DNA of 63,068 nt from Cuspidothrix issatschenkoi CHARLIE-1. Lineage in GTDB: Bacteria > Cyanobacteriota > Cyanobacteriia > Cyanobacteriales > Nostocaceae. Of the stretch, positions 19,495 through 29,020 are shown one piece after another. Position 1 is the stretch's first letter. Every line of letters begins with the position of its first letter. The position numbers and the translations under genes are program-made. Where the stretch lies: contig NZ_PGEM01000078.1 in the NCBI RefSeq assembly GCF_002934005.1, forward strand, positions 1 to 63,068, in the 5' to 3' direction. The notes below the pieces were generated by a model that worked only from the letters and a program-made list of their open reading frames with translations, was not told where the DNA came from and did no database searches.

Positions 19495-21339
19495 TTAAAT
19501 ATCATTATTAGGAGTCAGTTCATACTGCATTTGGTGATATTGCCAAAGTTTACCTTGCATTTCTAAAAGTTCTTGATATTTACCCTGTTCTACAATTCTT
19601 CCCTGTTCTAAAACTACGACTTTATTGGCTTTGGCAATAGTAGAAAGACGGTGAGCAATGACAATTACAGTCCGTCCCACAGATAGCTGTTCTAGCGACT
19701 CTTGAATTAAACGTTCAGATACAGAATCTAAAGCACTTGTAGCTTCATCTAAAATCAATATTTCTGGATTTCTTAGCAATGCCCGGGCGATCGCAATTCT
19801 TTGTTTTTGTCCTCCTGATAAACGTACACCTCTATCTCCTAATTGTGTTCTAAATCCTTCGGGCATTTCTTCAATAAATTCTAGAGCATTTGCCAGTTTA
19901 GCGGCTTCTTTAATTTCTGCTTCTGTAGCTGTAGGTGTACCGTAAGCAATATTTTTCCAAACTGAAGTATTGAAAATAAATGTATTTTGACTGACAACTG
20001 CTATCTGATGACGTAGAGAGTGAATTTCAAATTTACGAATATCCACATCATCTATATAAATGTAGCCCTCGGTCGTATCATGGAAACGAGGAATTAAATC
20101 TGCCAGTGTAGTTTTCCCAGCACCAGATCCACCGACTAAGGCTGTCATTTCACCTTGTTTAATTGAGAGAGTAATATTGTGTAAAACTCGCTGATTATGA
20201 TTATAATTAAAATCTACAGATACTAAATCAATGGATCTTTTTAAACCTGGAAATTTCAATGTGCCATTTTTAAAATATACCTTACCATCAGATTTTAACA
20301 GATCCTTGATATTTTCTACTGCTCCTGCTTGAGTAGTTAAAAAAGCTAGAACTCCATTGATATCTTGAATCATTGGTATAATCCGAAACAGGACAAAACA
20401 GAAGGTTAACAAAGCAGAAACCTCCATTAAACCCGTAGTTAATGCCACGATAATCATACCAATCAGAATCAGAGTAGATACACTTTCAGCGACAGGTTTA
20501 ACTACTAAAGAAATTACATCAATACTTTTTATGGTACTAACTATTTTTTCACTTGCTTGATAATATCTTTCGCGCTCAAATTCTTGAGTAGAAAAAGCAT
20601 GAATTGTACGGATACCTTCAATAAATTCAAGGGTTCTAGAAGTAAAATTATCATTAGCTGTGGTAATGCCAAAACTACGTTCTCTAATTTGTTTATTCAG
20701 AGTAGATAATCCCACGGCGACAAGACTAAATAATAAAATTGCCACTATGGAAAGTTTCCATGAAAGCATAAACAATGAAGTAGAATAGACAATGATTGCA
20801 AAGCTTCTAGTTATGAAGAAAGCGATACCACCAAATAACTGTCTAATGCGCTCCATTTCATTAGTGAGTATATTCACTAATTCTCCCGATTTTTTATGAT
20901 TAAAATAATTGAGAGTTTGTGCTTCTAATTGTTCAAAAATTCGTTTCCGAAGACTGTCTACTAAACTTATTTCACTAAAATTAATACAAACTTGGGCTAA
21001 ATAATTGAAGGATGCCCGCATACAGGTTGTAATGACGATTAAAGTGGATATGCGATATAATCGTTCTGTTGCTGAAGTATTAATTCCTAAGATTAAAATA
21101 TCAAACCACTCAATTCCTGTTTTCACAGGTTCACTTCCAAGAGTGGTTAAACTTTGCAAAAATACCAATAAAAATCCTAAACCGAAGCCTTCAAAACTTG
21201 CGGCTAAAATTGAAAATACTAAGGCTAAAACTGCCACAAGTCGGAAGTGTTGAAATTCTCGTAAAATTAAGCGATTATTGTGCCAGAAATTTGTGGACTT
21301 AAATATTTTCCAGAATGATGGTAGAAATTTTAAAATCAT
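19495..21339 (-). CDS. hepA: Heterocyst envelope polysaccharide ABC exporter HepA
   Basis: This is a 614-residue half-transporter. About six transmembrane helices lie within the first 330 residues, followed by an ATPase domain with Walker A GGSGAGKTT (about 401-409), signature LSGGQKQR (about 503) and Walker B ILILDEATSALD (about 525), with AHRLST after it. MsbA-like exporters of this type work as homodimers. In PCC 7120 HepA is required for the heterocyst polysaccharide layer. The name rests on synteny: HepC-like gene upstream, glycosyltransferases downstream, Wzc-like and sugar-nucleotide genes beyond. It probably exports envelope polysaccharide or its lipid-linked precursor. Confidence 0.88.
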   Translation of the reverse strand: MILKFLPSFWKIFKSTNFWHNNRLILREFQHFRLVAVLALVFSILAASFEGFGLGFLLVFLQSLTTLGSEPVKTGIEWFDILILGINTSATERLYRISTLIVITTCMRASFNYLAQVCINFSEISLVDSLRKRIFEQLEAQTLNYFNHKKSGELVNILTNEMERIRQLFGGIAFFITRSFAIIVYSTSLFMLSWKLSIVAILLFSLVAVGLSTLNKQIRERSFGITTANDNFTSRTLEFIEGIRTIHAFSTQEFERERYYQASEKIVSTIKSIDVISLVVKPVAESVSTLILIGMIIVALTTGLMEVSALLTFCFVLFRIIPMIQDINGVLAFLTTQAGAVENIKDLLKSDGKVYFKNGTLKFPGLKRSIDLVSVDFNYNHNQRVLHNITLSIKQGEMTALVGGSGAGKTTLADLIPRFHDTTEGYIYIDDVDIRKFEIHSLRHQIAVVSQNTFIFNTSVWKNIAYGTPTATEAEIKEAAKLANALEFIEEMPEGFRTQLGDRGVRLSGGQKQRIAIARALLRNPEILILDEATSALDSVSERLIQESLEQLSVGRTVIVIAHRLSTIAKANKVVVLEQGRIVEQGKYQELLEMQGKLWQYHQMQYELTPNNDI

Positions 21340-21618
21340 AAAATTTGAGATGATATTTTTCAGTATTAACTAGGTAACAATTATTGATATTTTGCAATTA
21401 AATTAATTACAAAATAATAGTATTTACAATACTATTTAAGCTGATTTTTTGTAGAAATTTCCTGATTTTGTGCCTATCTTACAGATCATCAATCAAGATT
21501 GGTAAGTATTGCCTAATCTTTATTCTGGTTATAATGATGAAGCTGTAAGATATGGGATTAAATAGATAATTTATAGTAGAAAATGTCCAACCAGGAAACA
21601 TTTTTTATTTTGAAAATT

Positions 21619-22341
21619 CTAAGCTACTTTCATAAATTTATGTTCTTTATTTAACTTCTGGTGCTGTTTTTCTAAACTTAAACGAATTGCATCTTCTAAA
21701 GATAAATAATGATATCCTATTAAGCGGGTTTTCCATTGTAATACATTGACTAAATTAAAGTATTTTTCTAAACAGTATTTAGTCATACTAATAATATGTA
21801 AACTGCTGACATCAACTGAGATATTGGTTCTAAACTTAATATTCCGTACCAGTTGAAATTTTTCACCGACATACCACTGATAATCAAACAGGAAATTGGG
21901 AGATGACATTTGCATCAAGATTAATCCTGGTAGCAAAAATGGACTCATCAAAAAGACTAAAAATAAAGCTACAGTCCAGTCTATAATTCTAGCTAAACCT
22001 GTGAAAATTTGATTACCTGTTTGTGGGAACTTTTGATAACCAGGAATATTCATAAATATAGGTTTATTCGCTTCCTCACAAGCATCTGCCCAAACCTTGA
22101 TCACAGCAGGATCGATTTTTGGATCTATACTGACTAAACTAACAGGAGAATGTTTTAAACACTCTATAAGCGACTGTTTATTCTCTAGAGAAGCTAAATA
22201 TGGCTGTGAAAATGTTTCCGAATTTTTCACCAATAACTTGCCCATGCGCCATTGTAAGCGACAAGATAGAAAACTAAGATGTTCAGATTTATTGGAGATA
22301 ATGGAGTTATGATTGTGACTAGAAATGAGAGAGCTTTGCAT
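21619..22341 (-). CDS. hepC: HepC-like sugar transferase of heterocyst envelope synthesis
   Basis: This is a protein of about 240 residues with one strong hydrophobic segment (WTVALFLVFLMSPFLLPGLI) followed by a region similar to bacterial undecaprenyl-phosphate sugar transferases (YVGEKFQLVRNIKFRTN). The usual acidic catalytic motifs of WbaP/ExoY enzymes are degenerate, and the protein is short. I named it from this architecture and its place immediately before hepA, as in PCC 7120. The ATG at 22341 is preferred over a TTG at 22368, but neither has a clear ribosome-binding site. It may start lipid-linked polysaccharide assembly or regulate it. Confidence 0.78.
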   Translation of the reverse strand: MQSSLISSHNHNSIISNKSEHLSFLSCRLQWRMGKLLVKNSETFSQPYLASLENKQSLIECLKHSPVSLVSIDPKIDPAVIKVWADACEEANKPIFMNIPGYQKFPQTGNQIFTGLARIIDWTVALFLVFLMSPFLLPGLILMQMSSPNFLFDYQWYVGEKFQLVRNIKFRTNISVDVSSLHIISMTKYCLEKYFNLVNVLQWKTRLIGYHYLSLEDAIRLSLEKQHQKLNKEHKFMKVA

Positions 22342-22555
22342 ATATATAAGTAGTGATAAAGTAGCCAAAAATTAACTCAGATAAGTAAAAATTCAACACA
22401 GTTATTATTATGATCACAGGATTAATTGTCACCACTATGATCGGGAATAATTTCGATAAAATCTTGAATGTCTTGATTCTGAAAGTAATTGAGGAGGATA
22501 TATCAACTCAGTCCAACATAACTAAGTATTCAGCTACAGTAGTCATTCGTAGCCA

Positions 22556-22620
22556 GAACACCGACTTCTTTTATTGAGTGTGTTCATAAATTACAAATTG
22601 ATATTAGAAGTCGCGGATCT
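22556..22620. repeat. Long form of the agatccccgacttct repeat, degenerate left arm
   Basis: The left arm reads agaacaccgacttctt and the right arm agaagtcgcggatct. The middle contains tgttcataaatta and aaattgatatta, matching the copies at 13492-13557 and (inverted) 48699-48764. Confidence 0.8.
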
Positions 22621-22978
22621 TATTGCCTCACCTGAATTATTACCAAAATACTTATTTTTTTCAGAACCATGAACCAGTTCCCCCTGAATTTTCTGGTTTT
22701 GGTGTTTCAATCTCTAGAATATAAGAATATCAAGAAATAGATCATCAATAAGCAACTTCTTTATTTATTCTTCAAATAAAGATTACTTTTTTATGTAACC
22801 TATTAAGTTTTGATAAAATGAATTGATGGTAACTAAATAAAATAATGAATGTTTTATGTTGATTTGATTTTTTGACCTAATAGTAATTCTGTATGAAAAT
22901 TCACATAAAAATACCCCCTGTAGTCCTCCCTTGTAAGAGCTACCCTGTACACAGAAGTTTAATCAAGTTACCTCTTAT

Positions 22979-23135
22979 GGTTTTCATACCCCCTAACCCC
23001 CAATTCTGGGGGAATAAGAATTTCAAAGTCCCCCAAATTTGGGGGATTTAGGGGGCTAAATTAGCAGAAAAGGAAGACTTGTGTATACACCGTAGCTTGT
23101 AAGGGGGGACGGCAAAGCCGGGGGGTAAATATCTT
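22979..23135. repeat. Dispersed repeat copy A (ccccctaaccccca...ggggggtaaatat)
   Basis: The stretch shares with 49437-49563 the blocks taacccccaattctggggg, ggggatttagggggctaaat, aaaaggaagac, tacaccgtag and ccggggggtaaatat in the same order. A partial inverted match (cctcccttgtaag...ctaccctgtacacag at about 22926-22955) upstream suggests the whole 22908-23135 segment is an inverted-repeat element of about 230 bp. No protein is encoded. Confidence 0.75.
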
Positions 23136-23168
23136 GTATGTGGTTGAATATTGAGCAAATATTCTGAT

Positions 23169-25397
23169 TTATTCTTCCAATGCTTGTTGCAGAACTAATT
23201 GCTTTGGTTTGACATAGGGTACATAGGTGCTATCAGATGGAGATGCGCCATTAGCAACAACACCAATTAAATTTAACTTACTCAACATTTTTGTGGCTTG
23301 ATTTAGTTGGGTGCGGGTAACTTTACCCATGCTGGCCATCATCACCACACTGCGACAAGATGATGCTGTGAGCATAGCATCCACTAAACCAAGAACTGAA
23401 GGAGCATCTATGAGGACTAAATCATAGTTTTTTTCAAATGCAGCCATCAATTCTATCATCCGGGGAGAACTTAAAAGATGGGCAGGATCGATCGGTATGG
23501 GTCCGGCAGTCAAAATATCAATATAAGATGAGCCAGAGTAGGGAACACTAATTTGATTAGGGATAATTACTTCACTTTCTAACAGAGTAGAAAGCCCCTG
23601 TTCATTAGGTAAATTTAGCTGTTTGTGCAGGTTAGGATCCCGTAAATTAGCATCAATTAATAAGACCTTTTTATGCAAACGAGCCGCACTCATGGCTAAC
23701 CCTAAAGCTAGGGCTGATTTACCATCATCTGGTAAGGCTGATGTTACCATTAAGGATCTTAAATCGGAAACATTATTGAGTAGTTCAATATTTTTATAAA
23801 TCAGATCCAATGATTCCCAACGGGGCGGAGATTGTAATACTTGAATTGTCCAGGGGGCCAGCACTTCTGGTTTACCAAATGGCAACTTGATCATTGATTC
23901 TCTAGGTTTAGCTGGAGGCAATTTAGGAGTTGTTCCTAATAATGGTAGAGCTGCCTGTTTTTCTAATTCCGCAGTGGTATGTACAGCATCATCAGAGGCT
24001 TCCCGAATAAAGGCGGCTATTCCTCCTAACATTAAACCAATGACTCCACCTAATAATAGATTTTGTCTCATATTAGGCCCAGTTTGCACACCGTCTTCAG
24101 GTGGTTCTACTACTTCCCAATTAAATCCACCTTTAGAAAGTTCTTGGCGTAATTTTTGTTCTGATCTTAGTAATTGTTCTAATCTTTCTCGGCTAAATTG
24201 CAATTGTGGCAAGATGCGATTGTAATAAGCTAACAGAGCAGGAAACCGCTTCAATTCGGCTTGTAATTGTCGCTCTTTGTCCGCTAAAGTTTGATCGCGG
24301 GCGCTTAATGAAACTATTGTGGTTTGAGTTTCTACTAACTGACCTGTGAGGGTTAGATCAATTTGCCCCAGTTGTCCTTGTTCTAAAAGATTATCTCTAG
24401 AACTAAAGGTGGAATTGCTTCTTTCTCCTAAAGTTCTGCTAACTTCTTTTTGTAAAAGTTGTTTTTGACTTTGTAATTGTTCGGTCAATTTTTGCACACT
24501 GGGAGTATCATCTGTAAAACGTAAACGTTCCTGGGCTAAAGCTAGTTCGGTTCTTTGAATTTCATTAAGTAAACTTTGGTAGCGGGTAGATTGACTTAAA
24601 CGAGAAGAAACTAAGGCATTTTGTGGAGAACGGTTAAGTTGTGCTTGCAGAGATTTTTGCTTTGCTAAGGCCTCTTCATAGAGAGAACGAGTGGTTTGTC
24701 TTTCCTGTTGGACTGTATTTAAAGATGTCTCTAGGGTTCGGGCTTGAGTTTCTGGATCAATTAAATTCTGATTTCTCCGAAACCGTTGGAGATTTGCTTC
24801 CGAAGCTGTAACTTCATCGGTAGCTTTTCTTAATTGATCTCTAATGACTTGTAAACCTTTTTGTAAGCGTGAATTTTGCTGTTGTTTATTGTATTCTAAA
24901 TAAACTTCCTGAATGGTATTGAGAACTTTTTTAGTTTTGACTGGATCGTTATCGGTATAATCTACTTGAAAGATTTTTGTAGCAATATTATCGTCTGGAG
25001 TCTTAATTTGAGTTAAAACCAAGGAACTTTTTAAATTCGCTACGGTAAAATCTGGATATTCAGCTTTGAGTTTATTAACTGCCTTTTGCAGTAGTCCAGA
25101 ACTCTGCATCAAATTTAATTGAGTAGCCGTGTCTATCTCGACTGTACTATCGGTAAATTGACTTTCGGTGTTATCAGTTTCTTGCTTACCTTGATAGTTA
25201 GGTTCTATTAACAATTGCATGGTGCTTTTGAAACTGGGTGGTGTTTTTAATGTCACGATCCCAGCTATAGCTGTAGAACTGAGAAATACTAACAATAACC
25301 AGGGAAACCGCCGCAGCATGACGGCAAACATTTGACCATAACCAGCTTCTGGTTCGGATATGGGATTTATATGGGGATTTAGACTAGTTTGAACCAC
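23169..25397 (-). CDS. Wzc-like polysaccharide co-polymerase and tyrosine kinase (HEP island)
   Basis: The N-terminal Wzz domain has a transmembrane helix (FPWLLLVFLSSTAIAGIV), a long periplasmic coiled-coil region of about residues 130-420, and a second helix (LLLGGVIGLMLGGIAAFI). It is followed by a BY-kinase-like domain with Walker A-like ALPDDGKSALA near residue 550, IDANLRDP and LVLIDAPSVLG. The C-terminus has only a couple of tyrosines and no tyrosine-rich tail. The longest frame starts at 25445, but an AAGGATAATAAAA-GTG arrangement favours GTG at 25397. It should control chain length and export of the envelope polysaccharide. Confidence 0.87.
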   Translation of the reverse strand: MVQTSLNPHINPISEPEAGYGQMFAVMLRRFPWLLLVFLSSTAIAGIVTLKTPPSFKSTMQLLIEPNYQGKQETDNTESQFTDSTVEIDTATQLNLMQSSGLLQKAVNKLKAEYPDFTVANLKSSLVLTQIKTPDDNIATKIFQVDYTDNDPVKTKKVLNTIQEVYLEYNKQQQNSRLQKGLQVIRDQLRKATDEVTASEANLQRFRRNQNLIDPETQARTLETSLNTVQQERQTTRSLYEEALAKQKSLQAQLNRSPQNALVSSRLSQSTRYQSLLNEIQRTELALAQERLRFTDDTPSVQKLTEQLQSQKQLLQKEVSRTLGERSNSTFSSRDNLLEQGQLGQIDLTLTGQLVETQTTIVSLSARDQTLADKERQLQAELKRFPALLAYYNRILPQLQFSRERLEQLLRSEQKLRQELSKGGFNWEVVEPPEDGVQTGPNMRQNLLLGGVIGLMLGGIAAFIREASDDAVHTTAELEKQAALPLLGTTPKLPPAKPRESMIKLPFGKPEVLAPWTIQVLQSPPRWESLDLIYKNIELLNNVSDLRSLMVTSALPDDGKSALALGLAMSAARLHKKVLLIDANLRDPNLHKQLNLPNEQGLSTLLESEVIIPNQISVPYSGSSYIDILTAGPIPIDPAHLLSSPRMIELMAAFEKNYDLVLIDAPSVLGLVDAMLTASSCRSVVMMASMGKVTRTQLNQATKMLSKLNLIGVVANGASPSDSTYVPYVKPKQLVLQQALEE

Positions 25398-25590
25398 TTT
25401 TATTATCCTTATCTGCGATACACTATGCAAACACCTAAAAATCATGTCAATTAGCGATGCACACCATTAATAACGCAGCCTGAAATTAAAAACGGAAAAA
25501 GCAAATTAGACGAGCTTTTTATAATTTTCGATTTGATTAGTTAGGGAAATAATCGGGTATAAATCACAGTTACTAAAATGGCCTCCTGCC

Positions 25591-26688
25591 TTAATTAAGT
25601 TGCCATTTGCCAGTAGTATGATCAATAATTTGCCCAACTTTACTAAAAAATGACTGTTCCGAGAAATTGCTAATGGCATGATTACGAATGGTTTCGTAAT
25701 CCCAAGCTATTTCTCCAGCTTCTAGTAATGCTGTTTGTAAAGAGCAGGGCGTTTGTCTCTTAAAAAATACACCTGTTTTTCCTGGTATTTGAGTATCTAA
25801 TACTCCTCCTGCTCCATAGGCAATTACTGGTGTACCACTAGCATTAGCCTCGACTGGAACTAATCCATAATCTTCTAAAGCCGCCACAATAATTGATTTG
25901 GCTTTAGAGAATAAATTTTTGCGTTCTTTATCACTGACATGACCTAAAAATTGGATGTTGGGTAATGCCTGGGCTTTTAATCTTTCTTGTTCTGGTCCAT
26001 CACCTGATATTAATAAATTCCAGCCGAGCCAATTAAAGGCTTCGACTATTATATCAAGACGTTTATAACTTATCATCCGCGCCGATGCCAGGTAGTATTC
26101 TTCTTTAGTATCAGAAAAAACAAAGTTGTTGGTATCAATTGGATAGTTAATAACCAGGGCTTGTTTGTGATAAATATTTTGAATCCTTCGGGCAACAATG
26201 CTAGAGTTGGCAATGTACAAATCTGGTTCTTGAGCGTATTTTAGGTCTACATTCCGCATCATTTGAAATACTTTTTCAATCAACGGAGCAAAGTATCTAT
26301 AATCTCCGTATTCCCGTAAATAAGTTTCTGTATCCCATAAAAACCGGGTAACATTATGACAAAAACAAATATGTTTAGCTTGGTTTTTTTTCCGTACTGC
26401 TTTGGCAAAACTGGTGCTACTGCTAATAATTAGATCATAATCTTGGAGATCCAAGGCGCGAAAGGCAGGAAAATATAGGGGAGCTAACATCCGAAAATAT
26501 TTTGTTGCACCAGGAATTTTTTGTAAAAATGTGGTATTAATAATTCTCTCACCGAAATCTATACTTTTTTGTGCATCATATAATGAGGTAAAAATATCAG
26601 CTTCAGGATAGCGGTTACACAATAGTTCAAATACGCGCTCCGCTCCTCCGCGCTGGGTTAAGTAATCATGAACGAGGGCAATTTTCAT
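25591..26688 (-). CDS. GT4 family mannosyltransferase-like glycosyltransferase (HEP island)
   Basis: This 365-residue GT-B enzyme begins KIALVHDYLTQRGGAERVFE, the classic N-terminal loop of WcaI/MtfB-type GT4 enzymes. The middle has HICFCHNVTRFLWD, and the donor domain has SARMISYKRLDIIVEAF followed by a region where the usual E-x7-E reads EDYGLVPVE then ASGTPVIAYGAGG. Enzymes with this pattern often transfer mannose from GDP-mannose, which would fit the mannose content reported for heterocyst envelope polysaccharide; the donor assignment is inference. Confidence 0.87.
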   Translation of the reverse strand: MKIALVHDYLTQRGGAERVFELLCNRYPEADIFTSLYDAQKSIDFGERIINTTFLQKIPGATKYFRMLAPLYFPAFRALDLQDYDLIISSSTSFAKAVRKKNQAKHICFCHNVTRFLWDTETYLREYGDYRYFAPLIEKVFQMMRNVDLKYAQEPDLYIANSSIVARRIQNIYHKQALVINYPIDTNNFVFSDTKEEYYLASARMISYKRLDIIVEAFNWLGWNLLISGDGPEQERLKAQALPNIQFLGHVSDKERKNLFSKAKSIIVAALEDYGLVPVEANASGTPVIAYGAGGVLDTQIPGKTGVFFKRQTPCSLQTALLEAGEIAWDYETIRNHAISNFSEQSFFSKVGQIIDHTTGKWQLN

Positions 26689-26751
26689 ACCGGATTCCCT
26701 ATAATTTAGTAGTTGACGATTGTGGATGAGGCTTAATTTTTATGCTCTAGT

Positions 26752-27051
26752 AAGGGCGAAGCATTCGGACATAAAATCAATGGTTTTGGGGCTAGGATAC
26801 CGCCCAAATGCTTCGCCCATAAAACTTTTTATGAATTGAGGATTTACACAAAACTGAATTAAAGTAGGAGTAATTCATGAATTACACCTACTCATTATTT
26901 ATTTATAAGATAAAATCAGAAGTTGGGGATATTTATTGTTTACAACTAATTTATGATCGCCCATTTGGGTTTAAATCCAATAGACATCTGGTGGTAATTA
27001 AATGTTCGTGGCTTGAAACCCTTGTAGAGAGGTTCCACCGGAACGTCTTTA
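26752..27051. repeat. Three palindromic elements in the gap between oxidoreductase and GT4 genes
   Basis: The 395-bp gap contains a MITE-like inverted repeat with ends gggcgaagcattcgg and ccgcccaaatgcttcgccc (26752-26818). It also has a near-perfect 28-bp palindrome centred on aattcatgaatt (26864-26891) and a gttccaccggaac hairpin (27023-27051). A half copy of the agatcccc family lies at about 26917-26930. No gene was found; the short open frames here are repeat-derived. Confidence 0.75.
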
Positions 27052-27083
27052 CATTCTCATCTTCCTCCTGCCTTCTGGAAAAA

Positions 27084-28397
27084 CTATTTTGTCAGGGCTA
27101 AGGTTTTGGCAGGAGGAAAATAAACTGCTTGTTCTGCCCGTAATTTATCGCACAGTCTACCTTCTGGTAATTCCACATCATCATAGGTGAGGACTTGATC
27201 TTTGGGAATATCACGTTTTAGGCGGCATCCTTCCGCTAGACCCATGGGTAAGAGGTTTTGTTGTTGAACTATGGGGGAATTTTCACATTGTCCATAGGTC
27301 ATGTAATAACCAATACCATCTAGGATATCTCCGGCTTGGAGGTCAATTTTGGCGGTGGTAACTACATCCACCACTGGCCCAGCGATGGGTGCAAGAACAG
27401 CATCATGGAAGAGGACAGCGCGAGCGACGGAGAGGGGAACTTCAAAATGGCAGAGGTGATAGGGGGTGTAGAAGCTGTATAGGGGACCCTCACCTAGTTT
27501 ATAAAGGTTGAGATAGTGCCGTTGTTTGGGGTCTTCGTGGGTGGCAAAGACAAATACTCCTGGACCTGGTTTAGTACCGACAACGTAATCAACGATACCG
27601 CCTAATTCTTGGAGTTGGTCAATGTCATACATTTTGGTCATTTCATCTACATGACCTGTGTAGTCATAGCCCAACATTCCCCGCTTGGCGACTTTCATGC
27701 CGGTACCGTTGGCGACTATGGCTTGCTCAAAGGAAATTTTCGTACCATCGGCAAAGCTTGTCACCATAGCGGGATTTTGTCCCCAGCGTTGGGCAAAACC
27801 TGCTTGAGTGGTGGGGTTACGGTAGGGGTCTTGTAAACCTTTGATGTTGCCGCATAGGAGGGGTTTTAACCCGATGCTTTTGACAAAGCGGTAGAGGTTC
27901 ATTTCTACCCCTGGTTGGTCGCCGTCACAGGCGGTAAGGATGACTCCACCGCGGTCTGCATGGACTTTGAGGATGGGGCCAATTGTACCATCAAGTTCGG
28001 CATTCATTAAGATGATATGCTTTTGGTGAGCGATCGCACACATGACTAAATGAGCTGCGTATTCAATCGTACCTGTAACTTCAATGATTGCATCTATACC
28101 TTCGGCTTGGCATAGCAACATGGCATCTTCGCTGATCGCATATTTGCCTTGAGCGATCACATCTTCTAAATCAGCTAAATTATCAACAATGTTAATTTCC
28201 TCAATTCCTGCTTCTAAATAAGCTCGTTTTGCTGTATCAATATGTCGGTTAGCAATAGCTACCAACTCCATCCCCGGCACAGAATTGATAATTTGATTGG
28301 CAATGCCTCGACCCATAAAACCAGCACCAATCATGGCTACTTTTACAGGTTTACCTAATGCCGCCCGTGCTTCTAAGGCTTTATCTACAATGATCAT
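27084..28397 (-). CDS. NAD(P)-dependent oxidoreductase with SAF domain, homoserine-dehydrogenase-like (HEP island)
   Basis: A Rossmann domain starts at VKVAMIGAGFMGRGIANQI, followed by a catalytic/substrate domain and a C-terminal SAF-type region (LPMGLAEGCRLKRDIPKDQVLTYDDVELP) near residues 385-425. A start at 28397 is strongly supported: a GGAG site lies inside the last codons of the rmlC-like gene and the ATG follows that gene's stop by two bases; an upstream extension would overlap it. The family occurs next to nucleotide-sugar genes in many surface polysaccharide clusters, so it probably reduces or oxidises a sugar intermediate. The exact reaction is unknown. Confidence 0.85.
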   Translation of the reverse strand: MIIVDKALEARAALGKPVKVAMIGAGFMGRGIANQIINSVPGMELVAIANRHIDTAKRAYLEAGIEEINIVDNLADLEDVIAQGKYAISEDAMLLCQAEGIDAIIEVTGTIEYAAHLVMCAIAHQKHIILMNAELDGTIGPILKVHADRGGVILTACDGDQPGVEMNLYRFVKSIGLKPLLCGNIKGLQDPYRNPTTQAGFAQRWGQNPAMVTSFADGTKISFEQAIVANGTGMKVAKRGMLGYDYTGHVDEMTKMYDIDQLQELGGIVDYVVGTKPGPGVFVFATHEDPKQRHYLNLYKLGEGPLYSFYTPYHLCHFEVPLSVARAVLFHDAVLAPIAGPVVDVVTTAKIDLQAGDILDGIGYYMTYGQCENSPIVQQQNLLPMGLAEGCRLKRDIPKDQVLTYDDVELPEGRLCDKLRAEQAVYFPPAKTLALTK

Positions 28398-28399
28398 AA

Positions 28400-28945
28400 T
28401 TAAACTCCGATTAAAATAGATTCTAGTAAAGGCCAATTGCGATCTTTATCAGAAATTTCTGTCACATTCATAGGCCAAGAAATTTCTAACATCGGATCGT
28501 TATAACGCAAACCTCGTTCATATCCTGGTGTGTAAAATTCACCCACTTGATAAACAACTTCTGCACCATCGGTTAACGCTTGATAACCATGGGCAAACAT
28601 TTCTGGTACATATAACGCGCGACGATTTTGGGCAGTTAGTTCTACACCAATATGGGATAAATAAGTGGGAGATTCAGGACGCATATCAATAATTACATCA
28701 TAAATAGCTCCTTGAGTGCAGCGAATCAATTTTGTTTCTGCTGCGGGTAGAGTTTGATAGTGCATTCCCCGCAATGTACCTTTTTGATGATTAAAAGATA
28801 AGTTACATTGGGCAACTGTTGGTTTTAAACCATGAGATAAAAATTCATCGGCGCAGAAAGTCCGAGCAAAAAAACCGCGCGAATCAGGCTTTTCTTCTAG
28901 GTCAATAATGAAAGCACCAGCAAGTTTAGTAGCAGTAAAAATCAT
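28400..28945 (-). CDS. RmlC-type sugar-nucleotide 3,5-epimerase (HEP island)
   Basis: This 181-residue cupin epimerase has the family landmarks DSRGFFARTF, the catalytic region QCNLSFNHQKGTLRGMHYQ, the IDMRPESPTYLS segment and MFAHGYQAL. The size is normal for RfbC/RmlC. The gene is coupled to the SAF-domain oxidoreductase. Because the cluster makes CDP-glucose rather than dTDP-glucose (see 32725), its substrate may be a CDP-4-keto sugar rather than dTDP-4-keto-6-deoxyglucose; that is inference from neighbours. Confidence 0.9.
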   Translation of the reverse strand: MIFTATKLAGAFIIDLEEKPDSRGFFARTFCADEFLSHGLKPTVAQCNLSFNHQKGTLRGMHYQTLPAAETKLIRCTQGAIYDVIIDMRPESPTYLSHIGVELTAQNRRALYVPEMFAHGYQALTDGAEVVYQVGEFYTPGYERGLRYNDPMLEISWPMNVTEISDKDRNWPLLESILIGV

Positions 28946-29020
28946 GGGTTATCATCCTATGTAGAATTGGTAATTGGCAAAAAAATTAGGATCTTCTAAA
29001 TTTTTATTAACAGACAACAA

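Larger units (their letters stand above)
22342..23168. other. 827-bp intergenic region between hepC and the Wzc-like gene
   Basis: This is the longest gap inside the HEP island. It contains a long-form agatcccc-type repeat at 22556-22620 and a repeat-dense zone at 22905-23135. The left 300 bp before hepC are AT-rich and are the likely place for hepC/hepA promoter and regulatory sites. No coding region is evident. I could not identify a specific NtcA, HetR or DevH site with confidence. Confidence 0.6.

Noticed and set aside
26877-27101. 74-codon open frame in the gap before the SAF oxidoreductase
   Set aside because: It is made largely of palindromic repeats and overlaps the end of the real gene on the other strand.
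27084-28436. Longer start of the SAF oxidoreductase at 28436
   Set aside because: It would overlap the rmlC-like gene by 37 bp, while the ATG at 28397 has a GGAG site at the correct distance.
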